Shown: one piece after another, positions 44,879-54,864 of the stretch
How the letters are laid out: each line of letters begins with the position of its first letter
How positions within the stretch are numbered: the stretch's first letter is position 1
NCBI GenBank assembly: GCA_002496565.1
Contig: DAKJ01000027.1
Location: forward strand, 1 to 64,000
Length of the DNA stretch: 64,000 nt
Direction: 5' to 3'
Source: Methanosarcina sp. UBA289
GTDB taxonomy: Archaea > Halobacteriota > Methanosarcinia > Methanosarcinales > Methanosarcinaceae
Notes under the pieces: generated by a model
What the model was told of the DNA's origin: nothing
The model's database searches: none
Seen by the model: the letters and a program-made list of their open reading frames with translations, nothing else
Program-made: the position numbers and the translations under genes

Positions 44879-45489
44879 AAAAAAATTGCTTATTGTATAT
44901 TAGAACCCTTAGCGTATGCAAATCTGATGATTTAATCAAAAACTACCTAAGCAGCTTCAATAGTTCTAATATCTTTTTCAGATTTCCAAAGTTAAGTGGC
45001 ACAGGCGTTTACATAACTTCTGACAATAATCCAGAGAACAAGCCAACCAAGTACAGAAAGTAAATCTTTTTTTAACTGTATATCCATGCGTCTATCTAAC
45101 TCACCCATCATATTTAATTTTTTTTCTATGTTTAAAATTGATTAATCTGCGATTAACTCCACAAGAATATTTTCAGTTTCCCCTCTGCAAGCTCTAATTA
45201 TGTTACATGATTATTTTATAAAGTAACTCAGTATTCAAATAAGTAAAAAGAATAATCTATAAAGCCTGATCATTTATGTAAATTTATGAAAACTGAATTT
45301 TACAACAGCATATAATTATTAATTAAGTATTTTAAAAGAGATTTCAGAACTAAAGGATCAAGATATTTTAGTATATAAGTATCAGTACTTAATAGTTAAC
45401 ATGTGCTGATAACGAAGTCTGAGTAGAGAGCTTCAATAGGTAACGAAAATAATTTCCATAAGATAAATTTGGAAAATGAAATAACTTGT
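44879..45489. other. Intergenic region with one possible small gene
   Basis: Apart from the 39-codon frame listed at 44992-45111 nothing is supported. AT-rich, with promoter sequence for the hypothetical gene at the left end. Confidence 0.4.
44992..45111 (-). CDS. Possible very small membrane protein
   Basis: A 39-codon frame beginning with two ATGs: MGELDRRMDIQLKKDLL, a charged amphipathic head, then SVLGWLVLWIIVRSYV, one membrane span. No ribosome site, but the charged head followed by a span is an arrangement that random AT-rich DNA seldom gives. Evidence is composition only. Confidence 0.35.
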   Translation of the reverse strand: MMGELDRRMDIQLKKDLLSVLGWLVLWIIVRSYVNACAT

Positions 45490-48279
45490 TCATTTTTTTG
45501 TAATTATGAACCTCATCGTGAATTCCGTCCCATTATTCCTTTTCAATTCAAGTTCACCATCTAATTGATCTACAAGAGAAGTTACCAACTGCATGCCAAG
45601 ACTATCAAGCCCTTCTATATCAAGATCCTCAGGAATGCCCACACCATTGTCGGAAATTGACAGAGTGAATCTATTATTGGTACTTTCGTAGTCTTTGCTT
45701 TCAAATTCTATGGAGTATTCCCTGTGAAGTTTGATTCGAATTTCTCCTTTATTTCTGTCAGGAAATGCATGTTTTAATGAATTGGAAACAAGCTCATTAA
45801 CGATTATCCCCAGTGGAACAGCGGTATCCATATCAAAGAAAAGGTTCTCTTCCAGATCTATATTTAAACTGATATCGGTGTTACCAAGCCTGTATGTCTG
45901 GAAAAGAGTATTAGCAAGTTCTTCAATATATGGCGAGAAGTTAAGTTTATCGAGCTCTTCACCTCTATATAATTCTTCATGGATAAGAGCCATTGATATA
46001 ACTCTGTCCTGACTTTCTCTAAAGGCTTCGAGAACTTCCGAATCTCTAATATCTTCCTGGTTTTTGAACTGTTCAGCCTGAAGGTCCAGTAGGGAGGAAA
46101 TTACTTGAAGGTTATTCTTTATTCTATGATGGATTTCCTTTTTACGGGAAGTTTCAATATTAGTAAGAGTTTCTTCAGCTTTTTTGCGCTCTGTAATGTC
46201 AGTTAACATACCCATAGCGCCTACATACTTGCCTTCCTTGTCAAAAAGGGGTTTAGTACTAATAAGTGTCCATAGGGGTGAACCGTCTTTACGAACGAGT
46301 TTCAATTCATAGTTCTCACTTATTCCCTGCCTCCTCTTTTCCAAATTCATTTTGACAATAGGTTTACTTTCTTCACTGATGAAATCCCATATTGATTTGC
46401 CAATAGATTCCTCCATAGTGTATCCGAGCATGTCTAACATTCTCTTGTTAACGTAAGTAATTACGGCTTCGTTGTCAAGTATGATTATAAGCTCGTTTGA
46501 GGTCTCAACGATGTTTCGATACTTTTCTTCACTATCCCGAAGTTTTTCTTCTGCTGCTTTTCTTTCGGTGATGTCAATATCCATCTCAAGGATCATAGGA
46601 GAACCGTCAACGTCTGTGAACGGAAGGTCATAAGTATCAAATATGCTTCCATCCGGCATGTTGACTTCCCAACGGTGGGGCTGATCGGCTTCAAGTACTT
46701 TATATACTTCACATAACTCACATGACTTGGTTCGTCCAAAACAATACTCATAACACTGTCGAATGCAGAGTTCACCAAATTTTTCACGGAAGCAGCGGTT
46801 GGCAAAGGCAATTTGATGGTCAGGTGTTAACAAAGTTATCATTATAGGTAGCGTCTCTAGCACGTCAAAGAGCCGCCGCCGTTCAACCTCGATAGCTTCG
46901 GTAACCTTATTACGTAACTCATTCTCACGCAACACCTTTTCAGCCTGCTTGCTCTCGGTTATATCTTGGACGATGCCCGCTATACGTATGTTTCCGGTAG
47001 CATCTACTCGATGCCGTCCAGCCGTCCGAATCCACCTGATCTCACCATCTATTCGTCGGATACGACACTCGAAATCCCAGTCTTTATACTCACCCGTCGC
47101 CTCGCGGAATTTCGCTTCAACCATTTCACGATCTTCAGGGAGCACATGATCAAGTAACATCTCATAAGTCCACTGAGGAAGTAATTGCTTATATCCAAAG
47201 ATACGATCGTGCTCAAGCGACCTATAGGTAGTATGATCCACAAGGTTGAAATCCCACGCACCTGTGTGGCTAGTTTCAAGCGCGAAACGCAACAGCTCTT
47301 CGCTCCTCCGAAAAGCCTCCTCAACTTGCTTGCGCTCGGTAATATCCCTAATTATCATGACCCCTTTCGTAAGGCCGTTCTTATCTTTGAATAATGTACC
47401 CGAGATTTCACTTGGGAAAACTGTGCCATCTTTCCGCCTGTGATTGAGTTCTCCCTTGAACCTGCCTGTCCTGACCCTTTCCCCTAGGATATACTTGAGC
47501 CTTGGATCAGATGTATCTACAGTCCCATCTCTTCCAACCCGAATAATTTCTTCCTCTGTCATCCCAAACATCTGGCAGGCGGCTGGATTGGCTGCAAGAA
47601 TAGTCCCATCTGGAACTGTAAGAAAGATACCATCAAGACTATTATCGAATATTGCCTTATACCTTTCCTTGCTTTCTTGCAATGCTTTTTCGGTTTGCTC
47701 GCAATTGTTAATATTCTTCCCTGAACCTTCTATTAGCTCCCATTTTCCCTTTCTTTTGCCCAAAGTAAGCTGATGATTCGCGGCAATTTCAATAATATCA
47801 ATTGAACTACACTTGTCAATTGGATAAGTACAAAGAGCCATTATTGGATATTTGCCAATAACAGAATCCAATAACTTTTCTTGATCAAAGAAGTCATTTC
47901 CACTATACCTCAAACCGTCATATCCATTGGCGAGGGCCTTACTGGTCTTTTCAACCAAGTCATTTAATATCGTTTGTGGATCAAAAGTATCTTCTTCTAC
48001 GTGCCAGTAAGTATAAGGAATAATTTCAATTTGCCCGTTTTCTAGATAAGCGTCAATATCAGGAATAAACACTTTCAAGGCTTCTTTTACTTCTTTTTCA
48101 TCTAGAGGTTCTGATATAGACCATACGCAATACTCATTATCTTCCAGTCCTGCCTTGAAGTAGGGAACAAGTATATCTATTAAATCTTCTTTTGTCCCAT
48201 AGAACTGGCAGAAATGTGTTCCCCACGATGGTAGGTTTCCAATAATATTAATACCAGAAGTTCTATTACCGCTTCTCAT
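45490..48279 (-). CDS. Sensor histidine kinase with MEDS and four PAS domains
   Basis: A 929-residue soluble sensor kinase. Residues about 10-180 match MEDS (GTHFCQFYGTKEDLID), a sensory domain frequent in methanogens. Four PAS modules follow (about 197-320, 325-450, 465-580, 585-700), each ended by an ITERK-type linker. The third PAS has a Cys cluster (CIRQCYEYCFGRTKSCELC) that could bind metal or haem. The kinase core is the HisKA_2 type: HHRIKNNLQ with H717 as phospho-acceptor, N-box NELVSNSLKHAF (828-839) and G-box DNGVGIP (877-883). No receiver or response regulator is encoded nearby, so the partner lies elsewhere. Confidence 0.92.
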   Translation of the reverse strand: MRSGNRTSGINIIGNLPSWGTHFCQFYGTKEDLIDILVPYFKAGLEDNEYCVWSISEPLDEKEVKEALKVFIPDIDAYLENGQIEIIPYTYWHVEEDTFDPQTILNDLVEKTSKALANGYDGLRYSGNDFFDQEKLLDSVIGKYPIMALCTYPIDKCSSIDIIEIAANHQLTLGKRKGKWELIEGSGKNINNCEQTEKALQESKERYKAIFDNSLDGIFLTVPDGTILAANPAACQMFGMTEEEIIRVGRDGTVDTSDPRLKYILGERVRTGRFKGELNHRRKDGTVFPSEISGTLFKDKNGLTKGVMIIRDITERKQVEEAFRRSEELLRFALETSHTGAWDFNLVDHTTYRSLEHDRIFGYKQLLPQWTYEMLLDHVLPEDREMVEAKFREATGEYKDWDFECRIRRIDGEIRWIRTAGRHRVDATGNIRIAGIVQDITESKQAEKVLRENELRNKVTEAIEVERRRLFDVLETLPIMITLLTPDHQIAFANRCFREKFGELCIRQCYEYCFGRTKSCELCEVYKVLEADQPHRWEVNMPDGSIFDTYDLPFTDVDGSPMILEMDIDITERKAAEEKLRDSEEKYRNIVETSNELIIILDNEAVITYVNKRMLDMLGYTMEESIGKSIWDFISEESKPIVKMNLEKRRQGISENYELKLVRKDGSPLWTLISTKPLFDKEGKYVGAMGMLTDITERKKAEETLTNIETSRKKEIHHRIKNNLQVISSLLDLQAEQFKNQEDIRDSEVLEAFRESQDRVISMALIHEELYRGEELDKLNFSPYIEELANTLFQTYRLGNTDISLNIDLEENLFFDMDTAVPLGIIVNELVSNSLKHAFPDRNKGEIRIKLHREYSIEFESKDYESTNNRFTLSISDNGVGIPEDLDIEGLDSLGMQLVTSLVDQLDGELELKRNNGTEFTMRFIITKK

Positions 48280-48606
48280 ATTATTCTCTGATAATTCGGG
48301 TGTAAAGTCAAAAGTTTCTATTCCAATTATTACTTTATTATTTTTTTCCTAGCTTTAAATTCTTTTTGTAGGCGGCACTTTTATAATTTTTCAGTTATAT
48401 AAAGAGTCGTATATAAACGTGGTCTTATAAATAATCATCTATCCTATTAATTCAAAATATAATTTATTTGGCGCCAATATCGGTTTGATGAGTGATTTTT
48501 TTGTACGTTTGTGAGTACTTTGCACTGATTAAGTACCATCAATTGTTCCGATCCGGCAGTAATTGTTTAGGATTCAAAAGAATATAACTCACAATTTCTT
48601 ACTCTT
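48280..48606. other. Intergenic region
   Basis: 327 bases, AT-rich, no gene or hairpin that I can support. It should hold the kinase promoter (AT-rich block at 48330-48460). Confidence 0.4.
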
Positions 48607-49719
48607 TCACTTTTGACCTGCAAAAATAGCTGACTCTGCCTGACTCCAGATTTGCGACCTCCGGTATTTATCATACAGGGTAACATTCAGGGTAAGGAGA
48701 AAAAGGAAGAATAGAGTGCCAAAGAGATTTATTGAGCCTTCGTACCTGGCTATCAGGACATGAAACATAAGGACAATTCCAAAATTTACAATAGACATTA
48801 CTATGAACTCCTGGATAATAGACCTCCATTGAGCCCCACGCCTGGAAAGCCACTGGCTCAATTCGGTATTTATTATAATGAGAAGAGATACCCCGATTGC
48901 AACCTGAAAGTTGCTTGCCCGTACATCTGGAAGTACCTGGGCAAAAATTATGCTCAGGAGGGAAACCAACAAAATTTTCTCGATCAACTCATAATTGATG
49001 AAGTTGTCAAAAAATTTCTTGCTCGTGTAATTATCTATTACCTTCTTAGCTAAAGGTCCGTCAAAAGGGAAATTTCTGTAACTGGCAGCAACTGTTAAGC
49101 CGGACCTCATAGGGGGCAGGTCCCGCAGAAGCCACCAAGCTAGAAAAATAAGGATAACGGCCCAGCCAATAACAATTATCAAATTTAATGGATTATCTTT
49201 TATCCAGTCGGTTGTATCTATTCTGGCTATATGTATCCAGTATTCCTGTGGTAGCTTGACAAAGATCCAGATAAAAGCTGCAGTGGTGATCAATTTGTCT
49301 TTTGTAAGCACTTTTGGGTCCCACTTAAGGCGGACAAACTCATAAAAAATAAAGAAGTATTCAAAGGTATTAGGAAAAATCAGCAGTAGCTCACGTAGTT
49401 GTGTAATCTCGAAAAGAGTTACACCTATCAACCTGTAGTAAAAAAGAAAACGACTTAATTTGAATGCAAAAAGGTTTGACCAGTTTCGCAGGGTTGAAAG
49501 ATACGTAATTGCAAGGTAATAAATGTCAAGAGCCTTATCGTATTCCTGGTAGCCTTCAAGAGGCAGGCTCGTAAACTGCTGGAAAATTGTCTGATCTACG
49601 GTATCAAGGATCATAGAAGCTATTACTGCGGGTAAAGGGTATCTGGGAATAAAGAGCGGTATAACGAAACGTAATATAACTACAGCCCAGGAAACCAGCA
49701 TAGCCAACGTATCCGGCAC
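48607..49719 (-). CDS. Polytopic membrane protein of unknown function
   Basis: A 370-residue protein with about eight hydrophobic spans, grouped as two sets around a charged loop (residues about 200-235, ASYRNFPFDGPLAKKVIDNY). Near the N-terminus, PAVIASMILDTVDQTIFQQF has conserved-looking Asp residues within a span. I do not recognise a family and see no transporter or enzyme motif. The GTG at 49719 has AGG at a fair distance. No operon partners. Confidence 0.7.
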   Translation of the reverse strand: MPDTLAMLVSWAVVILRFVIPLFIPRYPLPAVIASMILDTVDQTIFQQFTSLPLEGYQEYDKALDIYYLAITYLSTLRNWSNLFAFKLSRFLFYYRLIGVTLFEITQLRELLLIFPNTFEYFFIFYEFVRLKWDPKVLTKDKLITTAAFIWIFVKLPQEYWIHIARIDTTDWIKDNPLNLIIVIGWAVILIFLAWWLLRDLPPMRSGLTVAASYRNFPFDGPLAKKVIDNYTSKKFFDNFINYELIEKILLVSLLSIIFAQVLPDVRASNFQVAIGVSLLIIINTELSQWLSRRGAQWRSIIQEFIVMSIVNFGIVLMFHVLIARYEGSINLFGTLFFLFLLTLNVTLYDKYRRSQIWSQAESAIFAGQK

Positions 49720-50047
49720 GCAAACCTGCCCCCTATCCTACAGGAATTCTCATGTCCTATTTCCTGGCCTGGTAAGTCTGTCGAGCCAGACTGTTGACCG
49801 GAAATCAGTATTATAAGCTTGAATTAATACACTAACATTAGCATCCTTATCTAAGTTTGAATTAACAAATTAGTAATATACTCTTGTTTATTATATTGTT
49901 TTTATTATTTGTACAGCTTTCTATTGCTTGATTATTATTTTTCATATTGAGACCGAGATACTCATCTCAAACATATTATATGATTGATTTTTATAGGTCG
50001 GATTTATAGATATATCCAATTAATTCAAATTAAATAGGGCCAGCTAG
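49720..50047. other. Divergent intergenic region
   Basis: 328 bases, AT-rich, between the membrane protein gene and the broken ferritin-like gene. Several TATA-like sequences, for example near 49975; none can be assigned with certainty. Confidence 0.4.
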
Positions 50048-51525
50048 ATGCCAGTCCTCTTGCCTGCAGCCGAGGTTATTGAAGCTCAGGACGGAAATTA
50101 TTGCAGATATGTGGGGGTACTCTGCTGAGAAGATGTTGTGGCAAAAGGGAATGGCCTCGCTCTTTGTAGAGTTCTGTACTCGGCAACTAGAGTTATGCCA
50201 GGTGTTGATATTATATAAAAGGCCAGAACTGGTAAAAGATCTGGGGGAAACGGTAATGGCACAATTCAGACCTTTTGAAATGGATAATATTCCGATAGAA
50301 GAGCAGTTTATGAACTGGAAGGATATTGTCAAACCTCCTTATTACAAAAAATCTGTCGATACATACACTCGAACCCGGGTAATCTTGATGAACGGAATTG
50401 AGAATGCTTCGGTTCTTATGTCGCATGCGATGGAGCGAATGACTGTCGATCCGGAAGTTAAACGTCAGATGGCAGCGATGAGGCGTGCGGATTCAATGCA
50501 GCAGCAGACGGTTAACTGGCTAAATCCTGCTAACCAGACTATTACAGACTATTATAGAGACCACACTTGGTTATGAACAGGTAGCTGTTGATCTCACTGC
50601 AAATCTTGCCAAAAATGAACTGGATCCATATGTAAAGCAGACGCTGGACTTTGCCCTGCTTGAGGACTTCGACCACCTTTACCGCTACAGTTGCCTTTAT
50701 GATTACATGGAAGGAGGAGATCCTGAGTCTATTGTTCAGGGCAAAACTGAGATAAAAGCCGCAAGACCGACAATTGCCCACCACCGTCATCCTGACGACA
50801 CAATGCGCAAACATTATGATAAAGATACGGCTGACATCAAAACCAAGATGAACTATCTCACCATTGTTGCAGGCGAGCAGCAGACCGAGCTATTCTACAA
50901 ATCCCACGGTTTCATGTATTCTGACGAACTTGCAAGGCAACTTTACTCCGAGATTGCCGACGTTGAAGAACAGCACGTGACACAGTACGGGCTGCTCGGT
51001 GACCCGCATGAAACAATGCTCGAAAAGTCCACACTCATGCAGCTATGTGAAGCTTATATCTATTTATCCTGCGCCCAGACCGAAACCGATCCAAGAATAA
51101 AAGCAATCTGGGAAGATTTTGCAAAAATGGAGATTTCGCACTTCCAGGGCTGTGCCAGCCTCCTTGAAAAGTACGAAGGCAGGGATATCAGAGATATCAT
51201 AAAGGCTGATGTTATCGAACCACTGGTCGTTTTCGAGCCGAATAAAGATTATGTAAATAAGGTAATCGATGAGCAGCTTGACATCATGCCTTCGAATATG
51301 GAATACAAACGGCTCAGTGAGCTCTCCGATAAATGGTCCAGTTTCAAGTTCCAGTGGAAAGTGAATGGAGCTGGCGTGCCAAGTGAAGAGGTCGTCAGCA
51401 AAGCGAACAGTGAGCTAGCTAAACGGGATCAGGCAGAAAACGTCAAACAGTTTAAGCGCCAGTTAGCCGATAGGACACAAAAAGTAATTGCTCCGCAAAG
51501 AGAAAAAATGATGCCGCATCCCTGA
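50048..51525 (+). pseudogene. Ferritin-like diiron protein broken by a 10-bp duplication
   Basis: Two long frames make one protein of about 490 residues when rejoined. The tail of the first (to 50576) and head of the second frame meet at an exact tandem duplication of CAGACTATTA (50535-50544 and 50545-50554); removing one copy gives an unbroken NQTIIETTLGYEQVAVD. At the 5' end ATG 50048 reads MPVLLPAAEVIEAQDG and joins the main frame (IIADMWGYSAEKM) if one A of the run near 50094-50096 is dropped. Ferritin-like helices are seen in both halves: EQQTELFYKSHGF and DVEEQHVTQYGLL carry the Glu and Glu-xx-His spacing of diiron sites. Function before loss is unknown. Sequencing error could explain the extra A, but hardly the 10-bp repeat. 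Confidence 0.8.
50535..50554. repeat. Exact 10-bp tandem duplication inside the ferritin-like gene
   Basis: CAGACTATTA twice in a row. The insertion shifts the frame by one and creates the stop at 50574. Confidence 0.95.
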
Positions 51526-52134
51526 TGAAAACTCCTATAGTATATCACTTAATTTAAATACAGGAATGTAGTCTTTAATTTTCAGAGAGGGCGTCAAATA
51601 ACGCCCAATTTTTTAATTTAGGTAACTTGGTATGATCCTTTATTTAGGTAATTTACCATAACTTGACCATCGAACTTTGTTTGTGAATAACATCAGTAAG
51701 ATAAATCAGTGCTGTTATCAGCATTTATTCATATTTTGTCCCTTTTTGTCATTCTACTCTCTGTTAATCATAGAATAAAGCCAGTATACTATTTACTGTC
51801 AATCTCACTAGCAATCCACGAGTCTACAAACGAGTACAAACTTAAAACAACTATTAGGTTATTACTATTATTACAAACACTATAGGTCTAGTATTATCAT
51901 CTGTCTACTTACGTGGGATATGTTTTGAAGCCTAAACAGTGGATGTGCTTATCTTTTAGGATATAAAAAAGTGCCACTTTTGAGGTTTTAATCTTCAGGA
52001 TACGGGGACTCGAAAAAATAAGGGGGCGAGTTACTAAGAGCAGTGAACAGTAGAATTTCTCTGTTATTCCTACATAATTCTGAACTCACTTCCGGCGTTT
52101 GATGAATACACCAAGAGGAGGCTAGTGGGATTTA
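51526..52134. other. Intergenic region
   Basis: 609 bases without a gene. It starts with the terminator listed next and ends with the leader of the MFS gene, which has GAGGAGG about 14 bases before the ATG. Confidence 0.45.
51589..51614 (+). terminator. Terminator after the ferritin-like gene
   Basis: GGGCGT pairs with ACGCCC around a CAAATA loop and is followed by AATTTTTT. It lies 64 bases after the stop and has the stem-plus-T form of a terminator. Confidence 0.65.
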
Positions 52135-53916
52135 ATGATTATGAGAATTATGTCATTACTGACAGGGAGTCAAGGTGTAAAAAACCCAGCAGGCATGCAG
52201 CATAAAGGCATTGGCTATAAATGGATCGTGCTTTCAATTACGACTATCGAGATGTTCATGGTATCCGTTAATGGGAGTATTATTCTCATTTCGCTGCCAG
52301 CTATCTTCGATGGTATTAATATTGATCCTCTAACCTCATTTCAGTATCTGATTTGGGTGCTTATGGGGTATAACCTGGTCACTGCAACGCTTCTTCTTAG
52401 TTTCGGCCGACTCTCTGATATGTATGGCAGAGTTAGGCTTTATAATGTCGGATTTGCTATTTTTACTCTTGGTTCAATCCTGCTTTATCTCACTCCTGAT
52501 ACTGGTGATGCGGGAGCAATCGAAATAATTGTCTTCAGACTTGTCCAGGCGGTCGGTGCATCATTTACTTACTCCAATAGCGCAGCGATTCTCACAGATG
52601 CTTTCCCGGAAAATGAACGAGGCAAAGCATTAGGACTGAATATGGTTGCGTTTCTCTCAGGACAGTTCATTGGACTCATCCTTGGAGGCATACTCGCCTT
52701 CTATCACTGGCGATACGTATTTCTTGTAAGCGTGCCAGTTGGGATCCTGGGTACTGTATGGGCTTACATTAAGCTCAAGGAGACTAATTTACCAGAAAAG
52801 ACCAAGAAAATAGATGTATGGGGAAATTTAGCATTTTTAGGTGGCCTTACAATCTTTTTGATTGGTATTACATATGCTTTGCTTCCATACGAGCAAGATC
52901 CTATGGGATGGCGTGATCCCTGGGTAATGACATCGTTATTTATCGGGATTGTTCTTTTAATTGTATTTCCAATAATAGAGAGCCGTGTAGAGGATCCGAT
53001 GTTCCGACTAAGCCTTTTTAAGAGCCGGATGTTTTCCTTTGCGAACATAGCTGGATTTTTGAACGCGATAGCCCGCGGCGGCATGATGTTCATGTTAATC
53101 ATGCTGCTTCAGGGCATATGGCTGCCGCTCCACGGCTATAGTTATGAGTCGACACCCCTTTGGGGAGGGATTTTCATGCTGCCTTTAACTGCTGGCTTTG
53201 TGATTATGGGACCCCTTTCGGGCTGGCTCTCCGATAAATATGGTTCCCGACTGTTCGCGACGTCTGGTCTTCTCCTTACCACCATCTCATTTTTGATACT
53301 GGCTGAACTGCCATATGATTTCGATTACCCAATCTTTGCTGTTGCTCTCCTTATCATGGGCCTGGGAAACGGCATGTTCGGTGCACCGAATATCGCAGCG
53401 ATTATGAATTCCGTGCCTTCTGATGAACGGGGTGTTGCATCGGGAATGAGAGCAATGCTGCAGAATAGCGGCATGGTTACCTCTATGGCTATGTTCTTTA
53501 CAATTGTTATTGTCAGCCTGACGAGATTATTTCCTCAGGAACTAGCAATATCACTGACAGAAGTCGGTGCCTCAAATCTCATTGCTCCAATGAGTGAAAT
53601 CCCTCCTACCGGTGCATTATTTGCAGCGTTTCTGGGATATAATCCGGTCAGTACTATCCTCGCTGGAGTGCCTCAGTCAGTCGTCGCTACAATCAGCCCG
53701 GAGACCATAAAGATCCTAACCGGTACAACCTGGTTCCCGACCACCCTCGCACAGGCATTTATGCCTTCTCTGCGATTGTCCTTTTATATCGGTGCAATCC
53801 TCTCTATCACTGCTACAGTTCTATCAGCAATGCGCGGTCCAACGCACATGCATAAGATTAATGGGGAGACTGATGAAAATCCAATAGAAGAGCAGAAACA
53901 GCAAAAAAGCCAGTGA
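52135..53916 (+). CDS. MFS exporter, DHA2 (EmrB/QacA, 14-span) type
   Basis: A 593-residue transporter with about 14 membrane spans. The loop between spans 2 and 3 has GRLSDMYGRVRLYNVG, the MFS motif A; the DHA2 motif C region is GQFIGLILGGILAFYHWRYVF; a second motif A, GPLSGWLSDKYGSRLF, marks the second half. Members export drugs, dyes, bile salts or other hydrophobic compounds using the proton or sodium gradient. The substrate is not predictable. A universal stress gene follows 53 bases downstream in the same direction, probably in one transcript. Confidence 0.9.
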   Translation: MIMRIMSLLTGSQGVKNPAGMQHKGIGYKWIVLSITTIEMFMVSVNGSIILISLPAIFDGINIDPLTSFQYLIWVLMGYNLVTATLLLSFGRLSDMYGRVRLYNVGFAIFTLGSILLYLTPDTGDAGAIEIIVFRLVQAVGASFTYSNSAAILTDAFPENERGKALGLNMVAFLSGQFIGLILGGILAFYHWRYVFLVSVPVGILGTVWAYIKLKETNLPEKTKKIDVWGNLAFLGGLTIFLIGITYALLPYEQDPMGWRDPWVMTSLFIGIVLLIVFPIIESRVEDPMFRLSLFKSRMFSFANIAGFLNAIARGGMMFMLIMLLQGIWLPLHGYSYESTPLWGGIFMLPLTAGFVIMGPLSGWLSDKYGSRLFATSGLLLTTISFLILAELPYDFDYPIFAVALLIMGLGNGMFGAPNIAAIMNSVPSDERGVASGMRAMLQNSGMVTSMAMFFTIVIVSLTRLFPQELAISLTEVGASNLIAPMSEIPPTGALFAAFLGYNPVSTILAGVPQSVVATISPETIKILTGTTWFPTTLAQAFMPSLRLSFYIGAILSITATVLSAMRGPTHMHKINGETDENPIEEQKQQKSQ

Positions 53917-53969
53917 CAATTGAGATATCAATCCAGATTTTCAAGCTAACATTATGAGTGGGTGAATTA

Positions 53970-54407
53970 ATGATGAAGTTATTCGAAAAAATACTGATAG
54001 CAACTGATGGATCTGAAAAAAATAAATCCGCGGTTGAAGAAGCAGTAAAAATTGCCCGCGCATGCGGATCCACAGTATACGCCATCTATGTAATGGACGA
54101 AAGCCTCATGAAATCCGCTATTGAAGTTCCAATTTCAGAGGATCTTTACAGAAGAATCAGGGACGAGGGAGAAAAAGCGGTCAACTGGGTAAAAGAAACT
54201 GCACAGGGTGTGAATCTGGAAACCTTCATACTATCTGGTAGACCGGCACATGTAATCACTGGATTTGCAGAACAAAAAAAAGTTGATCTTATTATTGTCG
54301 GAACACAGGGTAAAAGTGGCATTGAAAGATTTCTGTTAGGCAGCGTTGCCGACGAGGTTATAAGAACTGCTGTTTGTCCGGTATTGACGATAAGAAGTAG
54401 AAAATGA
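53970..54407 (+). CDS. Universal stress protein, UspA family
   Basis: A 145-residue protein starting MMKLFEKILIATDGSEKNK. The ATP-binding signature is complete: IIVGTQGKSGIERFLLGS, then VCPVLTI, that is G-2x-G-9x-G(S). These proteins form dimers that bind ATP and respond to stress. ATG 53970 follows GGGTGA at normal spacing; an in-frame GTG at 53958 is less likely. Placed after the MFS exporter, with which it may be co-expressed. A dead relative lies at 12274-12696. Confidence 0.93.
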   Translation: MMKLFEKILIATDGSEKNKSAVEEAVKIARACGSTVYAIYVMDESLMKSAIEVPISEDLYRRIRDEGEKAVNWVKETAQGVNLETFILSGRPAHVITGFAEQKKVDLIIVGTQGKSGIERFLLGSVADEVIRTAVCPVLTIRSRK

Positions 54408-54864
54408 AGTTCTGTAAAAACTCTTCATAAACCCGTTTCCTTTAGGTTTACTTCAACCCGGAAAACCGGCGCTACAATCCATTTCATAGATTAAATAGTT
54501 CATAAATTGGAGGGTTTTTATATAGCTCTTAATCTAAAACCTTTTTCTAAAGATCTACAATTTAGGACTTCTACAAAGCCGAAAAGCAAATAAAAAGATT
54601 AAGGCTAAAGGACTCTGGAGTTCTAGATTAAATTTGGCAATATAATTTTGAGATATTGTTCAGACTAGTTTTGAGAGATATTGTTCAGGCTTATTCAAAC
54701 TACATGACGGTTTTCAATTAATTATAAAAATAAGTGATTCCGTAAACTAAACTAGTAACAACCTAATAACAGTCCTAATAAAAACTTGATAATACTCTAA
54801 AAAAACCCTAAAAACAATCTAGATAATCCCATAAATAACCCAGGAAAAATAAAAATTGATCCTT
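54408..54864. other. Intergenic region
   Basis: 457 bases, no gene. Short phrase repeats occur (TTTTGAGATATTGTTCAG and TTTTGAGAGATATTGTTCAG near 54645-54690). No clear promoter or terminator. Confidence 0.4.
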
